The position numbers and the translations under genes were made by a program. Source: Epiperipatus broadwayi (Eukaryota > Onychophora > Udeonychophora > Euonychophora > Peripatidae). Taken from it: a DNA stretch of 64,000 nucleotides. Position 1 is the stretch's first letter, and every line of letters begins with the position of its first letter. The notes beneath the pieces are model-generated. The model saw only the letters and a program-made list of their open reading frames with translations. It did not search any database and was not told the origin of the DNA. Below are positions 13,591 to 28,030 of the stretch, piece by piece. The stretch lies in contig JAQFVV010013083.1 in assembly GCA_028023455.1 (NCBI GenBank), forward strand, positions 186,001 to 250,000, read 5' to 3'.

Positions 13591-13592
13591 TT

Positions 13593-16500
13593 CATTTATT
13601 ATATTATATATATTTATTGTGTGATTTATTAATGTTGTTTATATTTAATTATATGCCAATAATCCTTCGACTTGATGAGTTCCTTTGTTCCATTTGCTTC
13701 TAATAGTAATTCTTGCCCATTAGAACTAAATTTATATGTTCTATTAATCATCAAGTTGAAAGAAATGATTAAATGTTTACTATTTTTATAATTGGCTAAT
13801 AGTCAATTATTAGCTCTGTTTCTAATCTATGCCCCAGCTATTTTTGCATTTCTCCAATATTTATTTACTCATATATAATGTTAAATATTTCACAAAAAAG
13901 GGTCAATATAGGAATCAACTAAATATACTTTATTCTAATTCAAATTGTTTTTACTATCTATTAATATTCAGGAAGGGCATGATGTTTGGGGCATAATTAA
14001 TATAATTTTATAAATGCTTTAAAGTAGTTTTAGTTAAAAGCTTGTTAGACTTTAATTAATCTGATCAAGTCATCACATAGAGCATTCTAAAATTAATTGG
14101 GTTTTATTATCCAAATGGTGACTATCAAGTCATCATCTTTAAACATTGCTGATGTAGCCAAAAGCTTTAAGTTTTTTTTTTATGTTTGATTCCTTGGCAA
14201 TGCATATTGTAATTAATGCACTTTTTGGAGTAAAATATTCAAAGTAAGTATTATAATTATATTTAATGTACATAAAATTTAAATAAAAAACAACAATATA
14301 TACATATATATGTTGTGCCATTACAATTTAGTCATTAGCTAAATTTATGTAATGTACATGAAAACAAAATGCTGAACAAAAATCATCATCACATTTTTAT
14401 CTGAAAAGGAAGCTGAAGGGCACCCAAGTTTAAACTCTACAAGATCAAGTTCTAAAAGCTTTAGACAGAAAGAGAGTGGGGCAACAATTATATTGTTTAT
14501 TTTTTTGTGTGTTAATAAATCTCAAAAAGAGTAGTACACACATAGGGTATTCAATGGTTATTTTAATTTTAAAATCAAGTTATAACACATATAGGCAGTA
14601 GGTGTTATAAAAGCTATTTAGTTAGTCCCTTTTAAATTACACATATTAACTTTCTTTAAAACTAACCTATGCTTGATCAATTTTAATATCTTATTCTATA
14701 CTTCTATTTTTGCTTTTCTATAATTGTAATTGAGATTTAAAAGCTAAGGATTTAACTTTAAAATATTAGGGTTATAATTTCTAAACTAGCATTCATATTA
14801 TTTTAATGGAGAGTTTATGAATGATTTGAAATGATAAAGTATGTGTGTACATTATGTACAGAAATTTACATTTATTATATATTGAAAGGAAGAAGGGTTA
14901 AATCTGTCAATTTTTTTTTTTTTACAATTTTGTGTTAAGGGAGAAAATCTGTTGAATCAGATATATATATATATTTGTAGCAATTTTGCTTTTATAAATG
15001 ATTGTTTGTCATTTTGGAGCTTAAGCTTGGTGGGAACTCTAATTTTGAAATTGTCTCATCTTAAGATCAAAAAAAAGAAGCTCCAATTTTAGATATTACA
15101 TATATACGTGAGAAGAAGGGATTAAGACTATTTTTTTTCCTTCAAAACAAGTGTCTGAAAATCAGGTGTGTGATTTTTTGAATTGGTCAAAAATAGCAAG
15201 TCACACTATCACTCTAATTGGATGAGTTGACTCAAAAATTGGATATAAAAGCAGTCTGGAAAATCAGTTGAGATTATTATTATAATATTGTTAGAGAGAC
15301 TTTTTAAAAATTATTGAAACTAAAGCAAACAGACATTTTTAATTCTGCTAGATAACCTTTTTTTAAAAAAATCATTTTTTATATCAAGTTTTGAATGTTG
15401 AAGATATAAGGATGGCGGGGTAGAAAAAATATATATTTTTTCTGTCTGTCTACCAGACTCATCATCAACTAGCACATCATATAGGAAAGAAAAGATGTCT
15501 TGACTGAAAAATAATATTCTACATCTTTCAACTGACTGAGAGAAATAAAATGTTTTTAAATAGAAAGAAGAAAGCATCCATCTGCATTTGAAGGTGACCA
15601 GGAAAATCTACTGATAAATATTAAATCATCAAGTCCAATTAATTGTGCCAGTAACTGATTTTAAACTCAAGAATATTTATAAATGTGAAAACAACTGCTG
15701 TATTTCATCCACTAAAAGAATCATGCTTGACAGGAAAAGAAGAAAAATTAATATAATGATTTCCAAATTGTCCACTAAAGCAAATAACCTCAATAGAATC
15801 ATCATCATCAAATAAGAATACATGTCAAGAAAGAGATTGTTCCAAAGTAAAATGAAAATGGTAGTTGCAGAAATATAGACATTATACAAGATAAGTTTGA
15901 GCCCTTGGAAGTTCTCCACAAAACAAAGGATCAATAATATAACTATTTATATCTATTTTCTTTATGATATCAGAGTCTTAATAAAATTTTAGCAATAAAG
16001 TGTTATAGTTTATTAAAGAACTTTTAAAGACAATTCAGATCGATTAAAACCAATAATTTCTTACCAATAATAACCTTGAGCTTCATAAGTGGTTTTGAAT
16101 GTATCAAAATTATTTGTTTATTGATTTACAGTTATGAAATATTAATGTGTAAAATACTTTTTTGTATTATTATTTCGGTTTTAAATAATATTTTGGTATT
16201 TACAGAGTAAACACACACCTACATAATAATATTTTTATATGTGTATAATTGTGTGCGAATGTGAAGTAATAAGCAGTATTAAAATATTAAATTATTTTGT
16301 TTTAACAAAGTATAGGTTTCAGCTTAGAAGGGAGGGGAGAAAATGGTTTAAAACTTGTTTCTAAAACTAGCTCTTTCCAATTTTACTAACATTTATTTTT
16401 GTCATTCTACTTACATGTTAGATTTATAGGGGTAGGTGTGGGAAAGAGAAAAGAGAGAGAAAAAAGTGTTTATTTTTTTTTGAGACATTTTCTCGTGGTG

Positions 16501-17630
16501 TAAAAATCATGGTCAATGTGACATCCAATATGAAATACATTTATGGGAAAGGGGGAAGAATTTAAAAATTAATGTTATGATTTTAAAGCAGTTGATTATG
16601 ATTATTGTTGTTGTTAATATAAATTTTCATGTAGATATAGAAATTTTTATGGATATGTTAGAAATGCAGCAATAAGTATTAGTTTATTATTATTAAACGA
16701 GGTGTATATATTGCATTAAGAGTAGTCTTTATTAAGTGTGATCATTCATCATCAAGGTGAATATTAGCTATTTAAGTTCCAATTAGATATACTGAAACGG
16801 AAATCTCCAATCCCTTTCCGTTTCACCATCAAACATAATGACACTCTCATCTGTGCTAAGTTCGAACCTATTTAAATGTTAATAAATTTAAAATTAGTTC
16901 ATGTCTGTCTAAACAGCATTATATATTTACGTGTGAACCAACGCTATAATTAGATAGGATTAGTAAAATTATAGCGTCCTAAAGTTATTTAATATTTCTA
17001 AAAATGTTTATTATATTATTTAAGTTAAGAGTAAATTATTAATTTTGTTGTTTAATATTGTAATTTCGTATGTGGATATATAATCTGTGCTATATAGAAG
17101 AAAGACATGATTTAAAATATGTAAAAGCCGTTATCTAAAAATACTATTAAATGTTTCTTTAAAATTGTTAAAAGATTTCTTGTTTTAAATATATTTCAGA
17201 GAAAAGTTTCTCAAAAATATATTTAAAAGCTATATCAAAATATATTTGTAAATTATTTTTAATAAATATGTTAAAATTGTTTTCGTTTTAAAAAAAATGT
17301 TAAAAGGTTGTTTTTAAATAGAAAGAGTTTCTATGTAAGATTAAAAATAAAAGCTGGTCAAGTAATTAAAAGATTTTTGGTTGTAAACAAGTGTCATTAA
17401 CGACCACACCTGGAATTCGTAAAAAGTAAAACTAGTTAAAAATTTACTAATTAAAATCCCCTTAGATAAGATTAAGTTATTTTTAAATCTAAATTGGACA
17501 ATTGTTTGCAATGAAAAATCTTAATTATAATAATAGCTTATGGAATGTTTCTAACATAAGTTATCTAAGATCTGAATTATAAATTGAAAAACACTTAATT
17601 AAATTCCTGAGTTTAATGAGTCTTGAGGCG
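13593..17630. other. AT-rich intergenic DNA
   Basis: No gene or recognised repeat. A short perfect palindrome around 15423-15444 (AGAAAAAATATATATTTTTTCT-type) and scattered TA tracts are the only structures seen. Short reading frames on the minus strand at 15.3-15.9 kb have no recognisable domain. Confidence 0.55.
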
Positions 17631-17960
17631 GGAGATTCCGATAAGGAAAACATATAAATACTCTGTATTTTTTAACAAGAGGACAGCCATATTGTTAGTG
17701 AGAATTGCAGCCAGTATTCACAATTGTTAAAGTTTAACATGTCCGGCTAAAAGCGGGCATCTTGTTGCTGTTACTCCGCGGGAGAACGGGGTTTCTCTCG
17801 TCGAAATGCCTAAACCACCATCATGCCGATAGAAGAGATGAGCCTAACATAATGGGAAAGATGATGCCGCCCAGTCAAACTAAACCAAACCAACAGCCAA
17901 GAACTTGCAGATAAATCATACCGGTACCGTTTTATTTTTCAAACCGCAGAGCTCTGTGTA
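17631..17960 (+). promoter_or_regulatory. GC-richer patch with TATA-like box; possible promoter or LTR fragment
   Basis: This stretch stands out from its AT-rich surroundings by many CpG dinucleotides (CTCCGCGGGAGAACGGGG, CTCGTCGAAATG, ACCGGTACCG). A TATAAATA box at 17653-17660 lies about 30 bp before a purine-rich CAAGAGGACAG, the usual distance to a Pol II start. No long reading frame follows; the first ATG gives only three codons. It could be a host promoter with a noncoding first exon, or an LTR fragment. No primer-binding site or LTR pair was found. Confidence 0.3.
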
Positions 17961-18689
17961 ACTCTGTGTAATTCTGTGTAAATGTAAATAATATCTATAT
18001 AAGTTAGCTAACTTTCTTTTAAAATAATGATAAAGCTAAATGTAACCAAAACTTAAATCCATTTAATTAATATTTTAAATATGTTAATTGCTATCCGAAA
18101 TTTCATGTGTGTTAAAGTTTAAATAATCTGAGTAATTTATATTTTCCTTTCATTTAAAGTAAAGTATTTAGTTTAAAGTTATATCACTGCGGTTGTGTCT
18201 ATATTTCTTTGCTTATTTTATCTTAATGCTTATTATATTTTATATGCCAAAATTTCGAAACAGTGAGCACTTAATTTCATGTATATTTTAAGAAGATATT
18301 ATTTGAAAATCTTTGTGTAATTTATTTATAGCGTCAACTTTCTGCGCTGTTTCGAAATCCTATTTTTTTATTTAAATGATTTAATATGTGAAATGTGGCT
18401 CTTTTGATCAACCAGTTAAAAACTTAACCTTATAGTTTTATTTCGAATTAAATTTAGCCTTGATCATATAAGTATATTTGACATTTAAATTCTTAAGTCC
18501 ATAGAAATATACTTTCCCTCCTTAAATATTTATTATCTATAAGTAACTGAATAGATCGAACATGTCAAAGTACAGATGTAGTAATATCCCCTTTTTGTAG
18601 CATAGACGTTTATTACCAGGCTACACAAGAGTTGGTCCCAATTTGATAGAGCTAATATGCTATTAACTCGTATTTCATAGTATGAAATA

Positions 18690-19065
18690 TACTATTCTTT
18701 GCTTGGCGGATGTGATATTATTTTATAAAAATATTCTCGTTTTGCTGCTATACGTAATATACGTATCTCAAGATGGAGCCACGGCATTGCCAGCACATCT
18801 TCTCTTATAGGGTAGAGCAGTAGTGAAGCCTGAGCCAAGGCCAGGTTAGCACGTAAGACCCCCGCCATTCCTGAACACAATGTTCCTTTTCACGCAGCAT
18901 TGCGATCGGTTACAGGGTACCGGCGTTTGTCGCAAGAACCCTGAAGTTATTTCATCCATCCGCAGAGAGACTTTTCCTATTATTGTTTACCTGTGCCATA
19001 GCGCATTGGTAAAATCTTATGCAGCCAACTCTCCCACCTTAACATAACGCTTTCAGCATTCTGAA
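18690..19065. other. Second GC-richer, CpG-containing patch
   Basis: Locally high GC and CpG content (GCGATCGGTTACAGGGTACC, CGGCGTTTGTCGC). A 62-codon minus-strand frame (18692-18880) has no recognisable domain. It may be a fragment of a repeat or a host element; nothing more can be supported. Confidence 0.3.
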
Positions 19066-19635
19066 ATTTTCTCTCGAAAGCCATGTTCGATCGATCATTA
19101 CTTGAGCTGGTTTATGCGCTCGTTATTAAATTATATATGGGTATTTTAGTAAATAAATTCATGATCAAAGTTCGATATAATTATGTATCCTCCAGCCACA
19201 AATGTAATAGGATTTGGCTTATCAAGATTTATAGACATAACGTAGTGATTAATTATGTATTAATTGAAAAGCAACTCATAAGATGGGCACATGTCAAACC
19301 CATTTATGAAAATTAAATGAAAGTATTTATCTAAAGCTATTTTGAATTGTATAAAAATTATTTATATAAAGCTATTTATAATTGTATATAAAAAGAGAAT
19401 GTGTTCTCTTATCCACCCAATGTTTGTACATTTGACGCTGAAATGTGTAAAACTGATTAATTTCATACCAATTGTAAATAAATATATAATTAATTTAATG
19501 TATTTCGTTCTCTGTCTCGTTATTGATTTAATTCAATCCAATTCTAATTATCCTTTATAGTCTATATATGTGAAAACTATGCATTAGGTTAAATTAAATT
19601 TAGTGATATTTTAGTCAATTAAGAACCTTTCTTTT
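19066..19635. other. AT-rich spacer with short open frames
   Basis: Two short plus-strand frames occur (19083-19316 and 19342-19560). They lack recognisable motifs and are compatible with chance. No repeat identified. Confidence 0.4.
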
Positions 19636-19890
19636 ATTCATCAGAGTCTTATTGCTTCTCCGTGACCTATGTCGGCCGTGTGGAAAGAGGTATACTACGT
19701 GTAATTTCAAGGTGGTCATTCATAGGGTCTTGAGTCTTGGAATCCTGGCTTACGAGTTGAAGTGCGGTCGGACTCGGGATGTTACAGTCCTAGTCTGGTC
19801 AGCTTCGGTCTCTTTTGTTTGGATTCTGAATTCTGTTACGCGAATGTACAAACTTGACTGTTACAATACTAAAATAAAGCAATGATTATG
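19636..19890 (+). other. Third GC-richer patch ending at an AATAAA-like signal
   Basis: CpG-containing stretch (TATGTCGGCCGTGTGG, GTGCGGTCGGACTCGGG) ending with GTTACAATACTAAAATAAAGC, which holds an AATAAA hexamer. A 77-codon frame (19652-19885) has no known domain. It could be a 3' exon end or an LTR U3/R piece related to the 17.6-kb patch. Speculative. Confidence 0.25.
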
Positions 19891-20955
19891 AATTTCTTTA
19901 TAAAAATTAGGTTTATGTTTAGGCTTAGTCCTAAAGTTGTGGTTGAAACCATTGTCATTATTGTTGTCATTGTCATCATCGTCATCATCACGCTGTAATT
20001 AATGAGCTGTTTAAATGTTTAAAGGCCATAAATAAATATTGATTTCATAGTATTTAGTGATTTCTTAGTATTATTGTAATTACCATCCCATCATCTATTT
20101 CATGCAAGGATGAGTGAATTGCCATCCTAAATTAATAGTAATCTGAGCTAATAAAACGTATAAAAATATTGAAACACATTTGTTATGTTAAGATCTAAGA
20201 AATGATTTCTGTCTAATGAATTCCACTTTAGTTTAAAAATATTTTATTTTATTTAGATATTAGTGCATACAGTGATATGGCTCTAAAAAGCAAAATCTTC
20301 CATGTTTATTAGAAATAAAATACCAAAAAGGTATTCAAACCCGGTACATTTGAAAAGGATTTTAGATATAACTGTGTCTAGAATCAGATAATCTAGTGGC
20401 ACCATGCTAGACCATATTCACTTGGTATTTGTTTAAATGTGCACTTGATATAAAACCAAGAAATGAAAGTGGATAAAATCTACTGTCTGTATATCTGAGA
20501 AGTTATTTTATTGAGTTACCAGTGTACTCACTCACTTAATTTCCATATACCTGAGTTATAATAATTTGCCCTAATAATTTGTTTATAATTATTAATATTG
20601 TGATATCTTGAGAAATCTAATTATAGAAATATATTTTATTTAATCCAATGACCCTTAATATGATTGGTGACTCAGTCTGATCTTTGTTTAATAGCCACTA
20701 CTCAGATTAAATAATTCTTTTCTCTTTGATATAAAAAATTCTATTACAATTTTTTTTCGTTTATTAAGCTAAATATTTATATTTGAATCTTTTCTTAATT
20801 ATTTAATATATTTGGATCGTTTGATCATCTTTATTAAGTTACAATGAATATAATATTTGAATATTTGAGATTTTAATAATATTTTGATTTTTGACAAATC
20901 CAATGATATTTTAATATACAATTGAATTTCTCTTTGATCACTTTATTATTATGTT

Positions 20956-20957
<2 letters not shown>

Positions 20958-21031
<74 letters not shown>
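20958..21031. repeat. Interrupted (TA)n
   Basis: Two TA blocks separated by AAAATAAT. Confidence 0.92.
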
Positions 21032-21036
<5 letters not shown>

Positions 21037-21138
21037 CTATTTTATATATTACAATCTGCCCTTAAATTCTTTTATAAAAATATATATCCACCTTTTTTTT
21101 CTATAGTGGCTCTTAAAAAAATTAGTACTGATTTAGAC

Positions 21139-21297
21139 TATACTCATCACCATTTTGAATTTTAAGGACTATCCAAAAGATCTGTTGACACATCCTAGCA
21201 ATAAATGAAATTGAATAATGCATGCAAGGTCACTTGGATGTGTCAGTTGTGGATTTAACTGGTACTTAGAATTCAAAATAGTGATGAACACATCATA
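21139..21297. repeat. Imperfect inverted repeat (MITE-like hairpin)
   Basis: Arms of about 60 bp: the left contains CATCACCATTTTGAATTTTA and GACACATCC, and the right has the complement (GGATGTGTC, TAGAATTCAAAATAGTGATG). The loop is about 30 bp. It resembles a small non-autonomous element, but no target duplication is clear. Confidence 0.6.
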
Positions 21298-22579
21298 AAT
21301 ACTAAAAGCTTAAAACTTCTAAACTATGAATTTTATTATAATAATGATAGCACAAAGCACGGAATTATGTGGGGATAGGAAAGGATAATTTTGATGATAT
21401 GAAGAATTGTCCAAAAAATGCAGAAGGATGATCTAACAAAGCTTATAATTTTGAAACCCTAAAAGCTTATAATTTCTAAAATACAAATTTTATTATAATA
21501 AAGACCTATGACCACATTAAAGTAAAGTATATAAATTTTATAATTGATCTTTTTTTTTCTTCTTAGATAGAAACTGTGATGATGCATAGTTTCTTTGCTA
21601 GATGTATTTAGAAAAAAAAATAAAGAAAAGAAAAAATAGCATTGTTCACATTTGATCTTCTGATGTGGATATTGGATCTACACTTGATCATGTGAGCTTC
21701 TTATAAAATTTGTACTTTATTTTTTTAATTATTAATGTAAATTGTAATTTTATATCAAATGGTGATATTGTGACCACATGTGGATTGTTCAGTGTCATTT
21801 ATCACTTGAATGTGTAAGAAGTGTTTTTGGCATTCCTTATAATTTAAAATGGCTATGAACACACTCTAAATTGGTGCCAAAAAGTCTTATCTAATTGCAT
21901 ACAGATCTAGTATTATGGAAAAAACTGTTAAAATAATTAGTAGAATTTTAATGTAATTACAACATACATTAACTAATGTCTAAGATATTACTGATTTAAA
22001 GATATTTTTATTATTTTTAAAATATGTATAAAGTTTACACATGATTTTTTTTACTGATTGAAGGCCTTATTTTTTTGTTTTTTTGTAATTAAGTATCAGA
22101 TATTTTTTTATCCTTTCACAGCTTTTCTTTATTAAATAACTTTTATTAAAGTATTTGTAGTTATTTATGTTTGTTTTTGTTTATTAGTTAGTTTTCTCTA
22201 TATATTACATGTTTAATATAATATTCTATGATTATTTTGCTGTAGTAAACAAAGAAAAAAATCACATTACAAATTTAAAAAAAAAATCATGAAATTCCAA
22301 AAGATTTTTTACTTGGTCATGAAAAAAAAATCCATTATGACACATTATTATTTAAATCTGAGATTTTTAAAATTTACTGAACAATGACAAATATTTAAAT
22401 CCATATTGGTAATTATTTTATAAATCTAACTACATTAAATAACTGATTTAAATACTTGATTACAAATAAATATAGCATTGGATATGTATAGAAATTTATA
22501 ATGAAAATAATTATATCTTTTATGATGTGTGACATTAGGATACACAAATACTATTTTACAAGAATATTTTTTTTAAAAT

Positions 22580-23166
22580 ATAGGGTATGTGAACACAGAC
22601 TTTCACAGGACCCACCACTCTCCACTTCATTTCATAATACTGATACACTTGAACACATAAATGTCAAAAAGATAAATAATCACCAATATATACATATTTC
22701 ATGCTAAACCAGCAGTCATCAGTTGGTCCAGATTACCATCTCTACACATATATGCAATAAGTGCTCAGATATATATTAAGATAGCCAGTCTTCATACTTT
22801 AATGGACAGATTTCAATCCACTTCACCCTCCAACCCTTCAACCATCCATCAAATTGAAATTCTGATCATAGAACAGTCAAAGTCCACCCTGAGGCCAAGA
22901 TTCTTGTCACACCCTTGTTGATCTAAAGTCAATCTGACCCCTCATGTATAGGACATTATCCATTTAATACAATATTAAGATTGACTATCTTAATATATAC
23001 CTGAGCACTTATTGCATATTTGTGTAGAGCTGGGCTGGTTTAGCATTAAATATTTATATTGGTGATTATTTATGTTTTGACATATATTGTTCAAGTGTAT
23101 CAGTGTTATGAGATGGAGTGGAGAGACATGAGTCATGTGAAAATCTGTGCTTATATACCCTATATA
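22580..23166. repeat. Family B repeat, palindromic copy
   Basis: Left arm 22580-22812 is an inverted copy of right arm 22978-23166. The unit end is conserved (GTATGTGAACACAGACTTTC, with partner AAAATCTGTGCTTATATACC). The central spacer contains the family block CATACTTTAATGGACAGA. The left arm holds a complete hammerhead-type core on the minus strand. The right arm has lost about 22 bases, including CTGATGA, and reads TAAA for GAAA. No coding capacity. Confidence 0.8.
22677..22735 (-). ncRNA. Hammerhead ribozyme-like motif (family B, core intact)
   Basis: Read on the minus strand. Outer stem I is TAATC (22735-22731) with GATTA (22681-22677). Inner stem I is ACCAA with TTGGT. The core CTGATGA is at 22722-22716. 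Stem II is TGCT/AGCA closed by a C-U mismatch, with loop GGTTT. The second core string GAAA is at 22700-22697. Stem III is AUAU/AUAU with a 2-base loop, then U16.1 and A17 as a permitted NUH cleavage site. Every invariant hammerhead core position is present. The open stem I end makes it type I. Activity is not shown. The poor base pair next to the core in stem II could lower it. Confidence 0.6.
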
Positions 23167-24420
<1,254 letters not shown>

Positions 24421-25708
24421 TTAAGTGTTTGATATATTATTTATATTAACAAGTACAAAATTAATAATAATTTTTTTTCTGGAGATGCTGTAGTGTTGCA
24501 GAGCATGTGGACCAGAAACTATTGACTTATTGACTCATATATTTATCTCATTATAAATATAAACAAATTGTGTGTGTATATATATATATATAATCTTTCA
24601 TTAGTAGTATCTGTCTTGTATATGATTTTATTTTTATACAGATTTATAATATCTTAAATATTTGAAAGTATTATATATATATATAAAGACATGTGTGTCT
24701 AAAAAAGGTAATTTTTGATTAAAAACTATATTAAAACAAAACAGCTGACAAAAGACGTTTCAAAAATTAAATTTTGATATAAACAATGTTAATTTCTTAA
24801 CTCCTTTTTATTGATCATATTTCTACTTTGTTTTAAAAAAATCTTTCATTTTTAATAAAGATGGTGTTGAAGTTTATATAAACAAAAATTTAATAATAAA
24901 CAAATAAAAAAAGGTAGAAAAAATGGGTGGATAGATATACTTTAAAAGAGATAGATAGACAGATACATAGGCAAGTAAATATGTAGATAGGCAGTTATGT
25001 CAGATAATATAAAATAAAATTTGTTAGATTTTTTTGTAATTTAACATAACTTAATCAAAACAAATTCAATCAAATTTACAAAATTAATTAAAAATTCAAT
25101 TAATACTTTGTTAGTATTATTTAACTTTTTACGATTAGTTTATAATAAAATGATTTAAATTTAATTAAATAAATTAGTTCAGATAAACCATTAAATTATA
25201 ATTTAGAATCATTCTAACAATCAATAAACATCTGCAATACTTATTTATTATATATTTAGACAAGTATATGATAAATTGATAATTAAAATTTTTCACTAAA
25301 TATAGGATGCCTTTTTTGATATAAATGTATATTTGTTTTATTGTTTTTTTGCTAACGATCAATTTTCTATATAAAAAAAAAACTATATGTAAATAATGAA
25401 TAAAGAAAGATTTCATAATCAAAGCAACAGAAGTCCAAAACATGAATATTAACATAAATGAGCTGAAAATTTGTTTCTGGATAGCTACTAATAGTTTTTG
25501 AGTAAATAAAGATTAATATGACATTTTTTTATTTAAAAAACGTAATGTATATTTATATTAGACAGTACATAATATATGAGAAATGTAATAAATTGAAATA
25601 ATTTATTATATTACTGTTGATTAAGCTATCATTTGTTTTAAATACCATTTTGAATGAAAACTTATGAATTTATCTTGAAATGGTGTAATGATATTCATAC
25701 CAAGATCA

Positions 25709-25746
<38 letters not shown>

Positions 25747-26958
25747 TAATTCTATGTTTCACGATAAGATTCATATTATTATTTGCGTGTAAAACTAATT
25801 AGTTTCCATTTGCTTTTTCCTACACAATATCCCAAATATATATATATATATATGACATATACATATATCATATTTATGTAGACATTGATAACTAGATGTG
25901 GAACTTTAACTTAGATAGAAAAAAATAAAACCAGTAAACTGCTAAAAGTTACTTCTTCAGTCTAGTTAGAATTATTTTCTCTTCCTTGTTTCTCTGTAAA
26001 AAAGATTTTGGGAAACTCTTTTGCCTAATACTGTTTGACTGCCTAAGTTAATATCAAAACAGAAGCACCTTTTTAAAGAAACTACTGCATATAAAATTTA
26101 TTTTGATAATATTTTAGTGATAAACAGTAACATTATTCACCTTTTCAATAAAGAAAATTTTCATCAGGTTTTTGTCTTTTTTAATTCTAAAGCTACAAAT
26201 GACTAGGCAATCTTTAGTTACCAATACTGAATGTTTAATTAAACTAATTTTCACCCCCTCCCACACATACTTGTCAGTAGAACTAACTTATAGCTATTTA
26301 ATTTGTCTAAGTATAAAAAAGTTCAATAACTTAATTTTAATTGCAAGTTAATTTTATCAGGATTTTATAGTTAAATGTTAACTCAATGTAAGAACGTTTA
26401 TAAATCTTAATTATTTTAAAAATCACTTTTAATATTTTTATTGTATTAGTTTAAACCCATCTGTAGTACAAGTGACTTTCAATTGTTTAAATTATGAATA
26501 TATTTCCTTATATAATAATAAGTAAATCTTGAAAGTTATCAAAAGTTATTTTCATATAACTTCAACCATGTTATTAAAATTCACTTTATAAATTAAACTG
26601 TGATAATAACTATGTTTGAATCAGTAATACTAGGTATTATTATTTAATTTGCTTGTATATAAAAATAATTTTTCTTTAAGTTATTTATTAATAAAAGTAG
26701 GGTTTTACTCATGTTAATCATTATAAAGATTAAGTCAGTAAAAGTAATGTTAAGCTATGTTAATTTGTTATTTTTAGAATTTATTAGTTTTCCATCAAAA
26801 GAAACTTTAAAGAATTTGTGTGATTGTCTTTGCATTTTACTTTTATCTTTCACTTTGTAATATTTAAATATTATTCTTAAATATCTTTAATTTAAAAACA
26901 ATAAAAGGTCTTCTGGAGAACTTCTCATTTAATTAGTAAGGTAGAAAATAGTTGTAAA
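24421..26958. other. AT-rich intergenic DNA
   Basis: No gene recognised. Contains (TA)n, GATA-like tracts around 24930-25000 and a (CA)n(TA)n tract at 25712-25746. Confidence 0.55.
25712..25746. repeat. (CA)n(TA)n tract
   Basis: Compound dinucleotide microsatellite. Confidence 0.9.
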
Positions 26959-26966
26959 GAGTAATG
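26959..26966 (+). repeat. Left target-site duplication GAGTAATG
   Basis: Identical to 37269-37276, and each copy abuts the terminal GGTACTCTAACCC. Confidence 0.7.
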
Positions 26967-27993
26967 GGTACTCTAACCCGACGTGCAGTGTGGCCACTAG
27001 AGGCACTGTTTTTGTATTAGCACACAGAACATACAGGGTAGGGGCATCGAAAGCAGACAATGCTTTTTCCTGCTGCTAAGTAGCACTGTTCACCATGCGT
27101 ACACCCAGGAACCTTCCACAAGCTAGCTGGCAGCTTACAACATCTGCTACCAAGAACCTAGGTGGGCTGATTGCCAGAAACACATCTAGCTTATGTGTCA
27201 TCTGCTATCAGAAACTACCAAGATTCTAGCCCACTACGCGGCACAGTTTCTCCATGTTAAAAACACAGAAAAACAGCAATCTCTAAATGCCTCCTTGCTA
27301 ACATTTATGAACATAGGACTTAAAACATTCAGGGCCTATAATGTACAGGGGTGAATAACTTATAAGTCATAACTATTTAAATATACAGTCAAACATAATA
27401 GTTTTACATTCTATTTTACCATTTCATGAATCAATGTATTTTTAAATTATGACTTTGTAAAACAGCGATCTGTTTTTTTTATTATTTACTCTAAAAATAG
27501 TTTTTTTGTAAATAAAACAAAAGGTAATTTTTATGACAACTAAAAATCGGTCTGTGTTTTTTTTTTTAAAAAAAAAGCTAATTTTTTTTTCCTACGGCAG
27601 TATTTCTTTCAAAACTGTATTATTTTAAAAGATTACTGTTTGTAAAACATTTTTTTACACTTTCAATTAATATTTTCAATAAATTTTAAAGATATAAAAA
27701 TTGTATTTCGGTTTATAGATTACTATTTCGAAAAATAAAGTGTTATTTGCATGCTGGGTATACCGTATGCTGTTTATTCACAAGCAATAATTTGAAGATC
27801 TGTTTATCAAAACTTCCTTTCACAATAATATTCAAGGTATAAATATTAATTGAAATTGAATTTAAAATTTTAGAATCATTTTAATAACTAAAAATGTCAT
27901 ATACTCACAAGGAAATTTCAAAATAATAGCTTTAATAAGTACCGTATGAGAAAAGTAAGATATTATACAGAGTCAGAAAAAAAAGATTTAGAG

Positions 27994-28030
<37 letters not shown>

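Larger units (their letters stand above)
10733..13592. mobile_element. Long-inverted-repeat element with an integrase relic
   Basis: About 2.86 kb unit. The left arm (10733-11214) and right arm (13121-13590) are inverted copies over about 470 bp, with scattered substitutions and short gaps. Only a retroviral-type integrase relic is recognised between the arms; no RT, protease or gag is visible. TIRs plus integrase without RT recall Ginger-like transposons or a deletion derivative of a Maverick/Polinton, but neither is proven. The outermost bases are too diverged to call a clean terminus or target duplication. Confidence 0.65.
19891..22570. other. AT-rich intergenic DNA
   Basis: No gene recognised. 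Contains a compound (TA)n tract at 20958-21031 and a hairpin at 21139-21297. Elsewhere it is low-complexity AT. Confidence 0.55.
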
